Origin: Planctomycetaceae bacterium
GTDB taxonomy: Bacteria; Planctomycetota; Planctomycetia; Planctomycetales; Planctomycetaceae
NCBI GenBank assembly: GCA_015487825.1
Contig: WFOZ01000851.1
Location: forward strand, 1 to 7,154
Reading direction: 5' to 3'
DNA length: 7,154 nt
Below are positions 6,436-7,154 of the stretch, piece after piece. Under the pieces are notes generated by a model that had not been told where the DNA came from, did not search any database, and saw nothing but the letters and a program-made list of their open reading frames with translations. Position numbers and translations under genes: made by a program. Position 1 is the stretch's first letter. Each line of letters opens with the position of its first letter.

Positions 6436-6472
6436 AGTATTACATACTAAACTCTCAATGCCCTGTATTACA
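6436..6472. promoter_or_regulatory. Direct repeat and small palindrome upstream of the 840-aa gene
   Basis: GTATTACA occurs at 6437-6444 and again at 6465-6472, a 28-bp period. The first copy also lies within the palindrome AGTAT-TAC-ATACT (6436-6448). The pair sits 41-77 bp upstream of the minus-strand start at 6395, where promoter or operator elements would be expected. It may be a two-site regulator target; the minus-strand reading also offers a TAATAC -10-like hexamer in each copy, but no good -35. Inference only. Confidence 0.3.
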
Positions 6473-6515
6473 ATCAACAGATAAACGATAACTGAAAAGA
6501 AAATCAGCATATTGT

Positions 6516-6544
6516 TTGACTGTGGTGAGATAAGTGGTTAACAT
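6516..6544 (+). promoter_or_regulatory. Sigma-70-type promoter of the Rrf2 gene
   Basis: TTGACT (6516-6521, five of six matches to TTGACA) and TAACAT (6539-6544, four of six matches to TATAAT) are separated by exactly 17 bp. The predicted transcription start is near 6551, giving a leader of about 58 nt before the GTG at 6609. It is the best promoter match in the intergenic region and points toward the regulator gene. Confidence 0.5.
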
Positions 6545-6556
6545 GAAACAATAGAT

Positions 6557-6572
6557 ACTATCTCTTGGTAGT
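6557..6572. promoter_or_regulatory. Candidate operator dyad at the Rrf2 transcription start
   Basis: ACTATC-TCTT-GGTAGT is a 6-bp inverted repeat with one mismatch and a 4-bp centre, lying about 6-21 bp after the predicted start of transcription. A dyad there would let a dimeric repressor block its own promoter, as is common for Rrf2-family proteins. It does not match the IscR consensus closely. Autoregulation is inference. Confidence 0.3.
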
Positions 6573-6608
6573 TGACTTTTCTCCCCAAATTCTTGGAAAG
6601 ATGTAGTT

Positions 6609-7088
6609 GTGGCTAGTGGTCAATTTTTTTCACAGCGGTTCAGTTATGGTCTCCATGCGTTGGCGTATGTCGCGACGAAACCGGCTGGAGAACTGACAAC
6701 CCTGCCTGAATTGGCAGAGTGGCTGATGACGATATGGCCTAACGCTTCGGATACCTACTTGTCAAACGTCGTTCAGCGATTGGCGCGTGGGAGGCTGTTG
6801 CGGTCTCACCGGGGTATTTCAGGTGGTTATTCTCTGGGGCGTTCAGCAGAAAAAATTTCAGTGCGGGATATTGTTGAATTGCTTGAAGGGATAGAAACGA
6901 CTCATTGTGGATTGTCGCTTGATGATGAGTGTCCTGTCATGGGTCGCTGCTCTATTCAACGAAAAATGGCCAGGCTGGAGGAAGGTTTCCTGCAATCGCT
7001 TGCAGAACTTACTATTGCTGAGCTGGCGAAGGATATCAGGCTGACTCTTCCCAGGAAAAAAAGCTCTGAAGAAACAGCTCAGAAATAA
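6609..7088 (+). CDS. Rrf2-family iron-sulfur transcriptional regulator
   Basis: This 159-residue cytosolic DNA-binding protein probably senses iron-sulfur status, iron, nitric oxide or redox state. The N-terminal winged helix starts with FSYGLHALAYVA (11-22), continues through LPELAEWL (32-39), YLSNVVQRLARGRLLRS (50-66), the wing RGISGGYSLGR (68-78) and ISVRDIVELLEG (83-94), the usual Rrf2 order. Three cysteines, C100, C108 and C114 (C-X7-C-X5-C), are placed where Rrf2 proteins bind a [2Fe-2S] or [4Fe-4S] cluster, followed by the dimerisation helix and a basic, Lys-rich tail. Between the two DNA-binding helices there are about five extra residues (around 40-48) compared with the typical LGIS turn. 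GTG at 6609 is chosen because GGAAAG lies 8 nt upstream. It has its own promoter and is divergent from the 840-residue secreted protein gene, which may be a target. The family is firm; the signal sensed is unknown. Confidence 0.9.
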   Translation: MASGQFFSQRFSYGLHALAYVATKPAGELTTLPELAEWLMTIWPNASDTYLSNVVQRLARGRLLRSHRGISGGYSLGRSAEKISVRDIVELLEGIETTHCGLSLDDECPVMGRCSIQRKMARLEEGFLQSLAELTIAELAKDIRLTLPRKKSSEETAQK

Positions 7089-7154
7089 TCCTGACACTTT
7101 CCGGATGATTTGCTTGCAAAGCAATACTGTTGAACAAACGGGGAGCGTTCGTTA

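Noticed and set aside
6280..6510. Minus-strand ORF whose product starts with a hydrophobic MLIFFSVIVYLLIVI segment.
   Set aside because: There is no ribosome-binding site. It overlaps the signal-peptide end of the 840-residue gene in another frame, and its C-terminal part is frame-shadow sequence.
6624..6630. T7 run near the start of the Rrf2 gene as a phase-variation tract.
   Set aside because: Seven bases in Phe-Phe codons is short and common; nothing suggests variable length.
7110..7124. TTGCTT-GCA-AAGCAA hairpin after the Rrf2 gene as a terminator.
   Set aside because: The stem is only 6 bp and AT-rich with a 3-nt loop, and no T-run follows.

Overview
The window looks like chromosomal DNA of a mid-GC bacterium, most likely a Planctomycetota member. 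That placement is inference from gene style, not a marker gene. It rests on long secreted proteins built of beta-sandwich modules, a large secreted alpha/alpha-toroid carbohydrate-enzyme-like protein, an archaeal/DacZ-like diadenylate cyclase, frequent GTG starts and roomy intergenic regions. The first 27 bases are not biological: they match the Nextera transposase adapter, so the left edge is an untrimmed read or contig end.

Layout. Bases 28-366 hold no convincing long gene. They do contain a perfect Shine-Dalgarno sequence in front of an 8-codon ORF, and a hairpin just before the next gene. Two plus-strand genes follow, probably one operon: a c-di-AMP synthase (367-1308) and a small helical protein of unknown function (1374-1778). 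The second gene converges on, and overlaps by 12 bp, a minus-strand gene (1767-3329) for a secreted protein made of two copies of a long module, each with an Asp-box-like motif. Bases 3330-3872 are non-coding and carry a long imperfect inverted repeat (3575-3686) that looks like a dispersed structured element. A minus-strand gene (3873-6395) encodes an 840-residue secreted protein with an N-terminal carbohydrate-binding-like beta-sandwich and a C-terminal alpha-helical toroid. A 213-bp divergent intergenic region separates it from a plus-strand Rrf2-family iron-sulfur regulator (6609-7088). That region carries a good promoter for the regulator, a dyad at the likely transcription start and a direct repeat nearer the enzyme gene. 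The last 66 bases hold no gene.

How the parts may fit. The cyclase and helical protein form a likely c-di-AMP signalling unit. The two secreted proteins are separate transcription units that suggest extracellular or periplasmic polysaccharide binding and processing. The Rrf2 regulator is placed to control itself and possibly the divergent enzyme gene. No CRISPR array, tRNA, rRNA, transposase or phage gene was seen. The most unusual items are the cyclase with its untypical RHW motif, the mini-ORF leader in front of it, the duplicated secreted protein with an A8 slippery run at the module boundary, the orphan toroid enzyme and the Rrf2 protein with RirA-like cysteine spacing and a lengthened helix-turn-helix.
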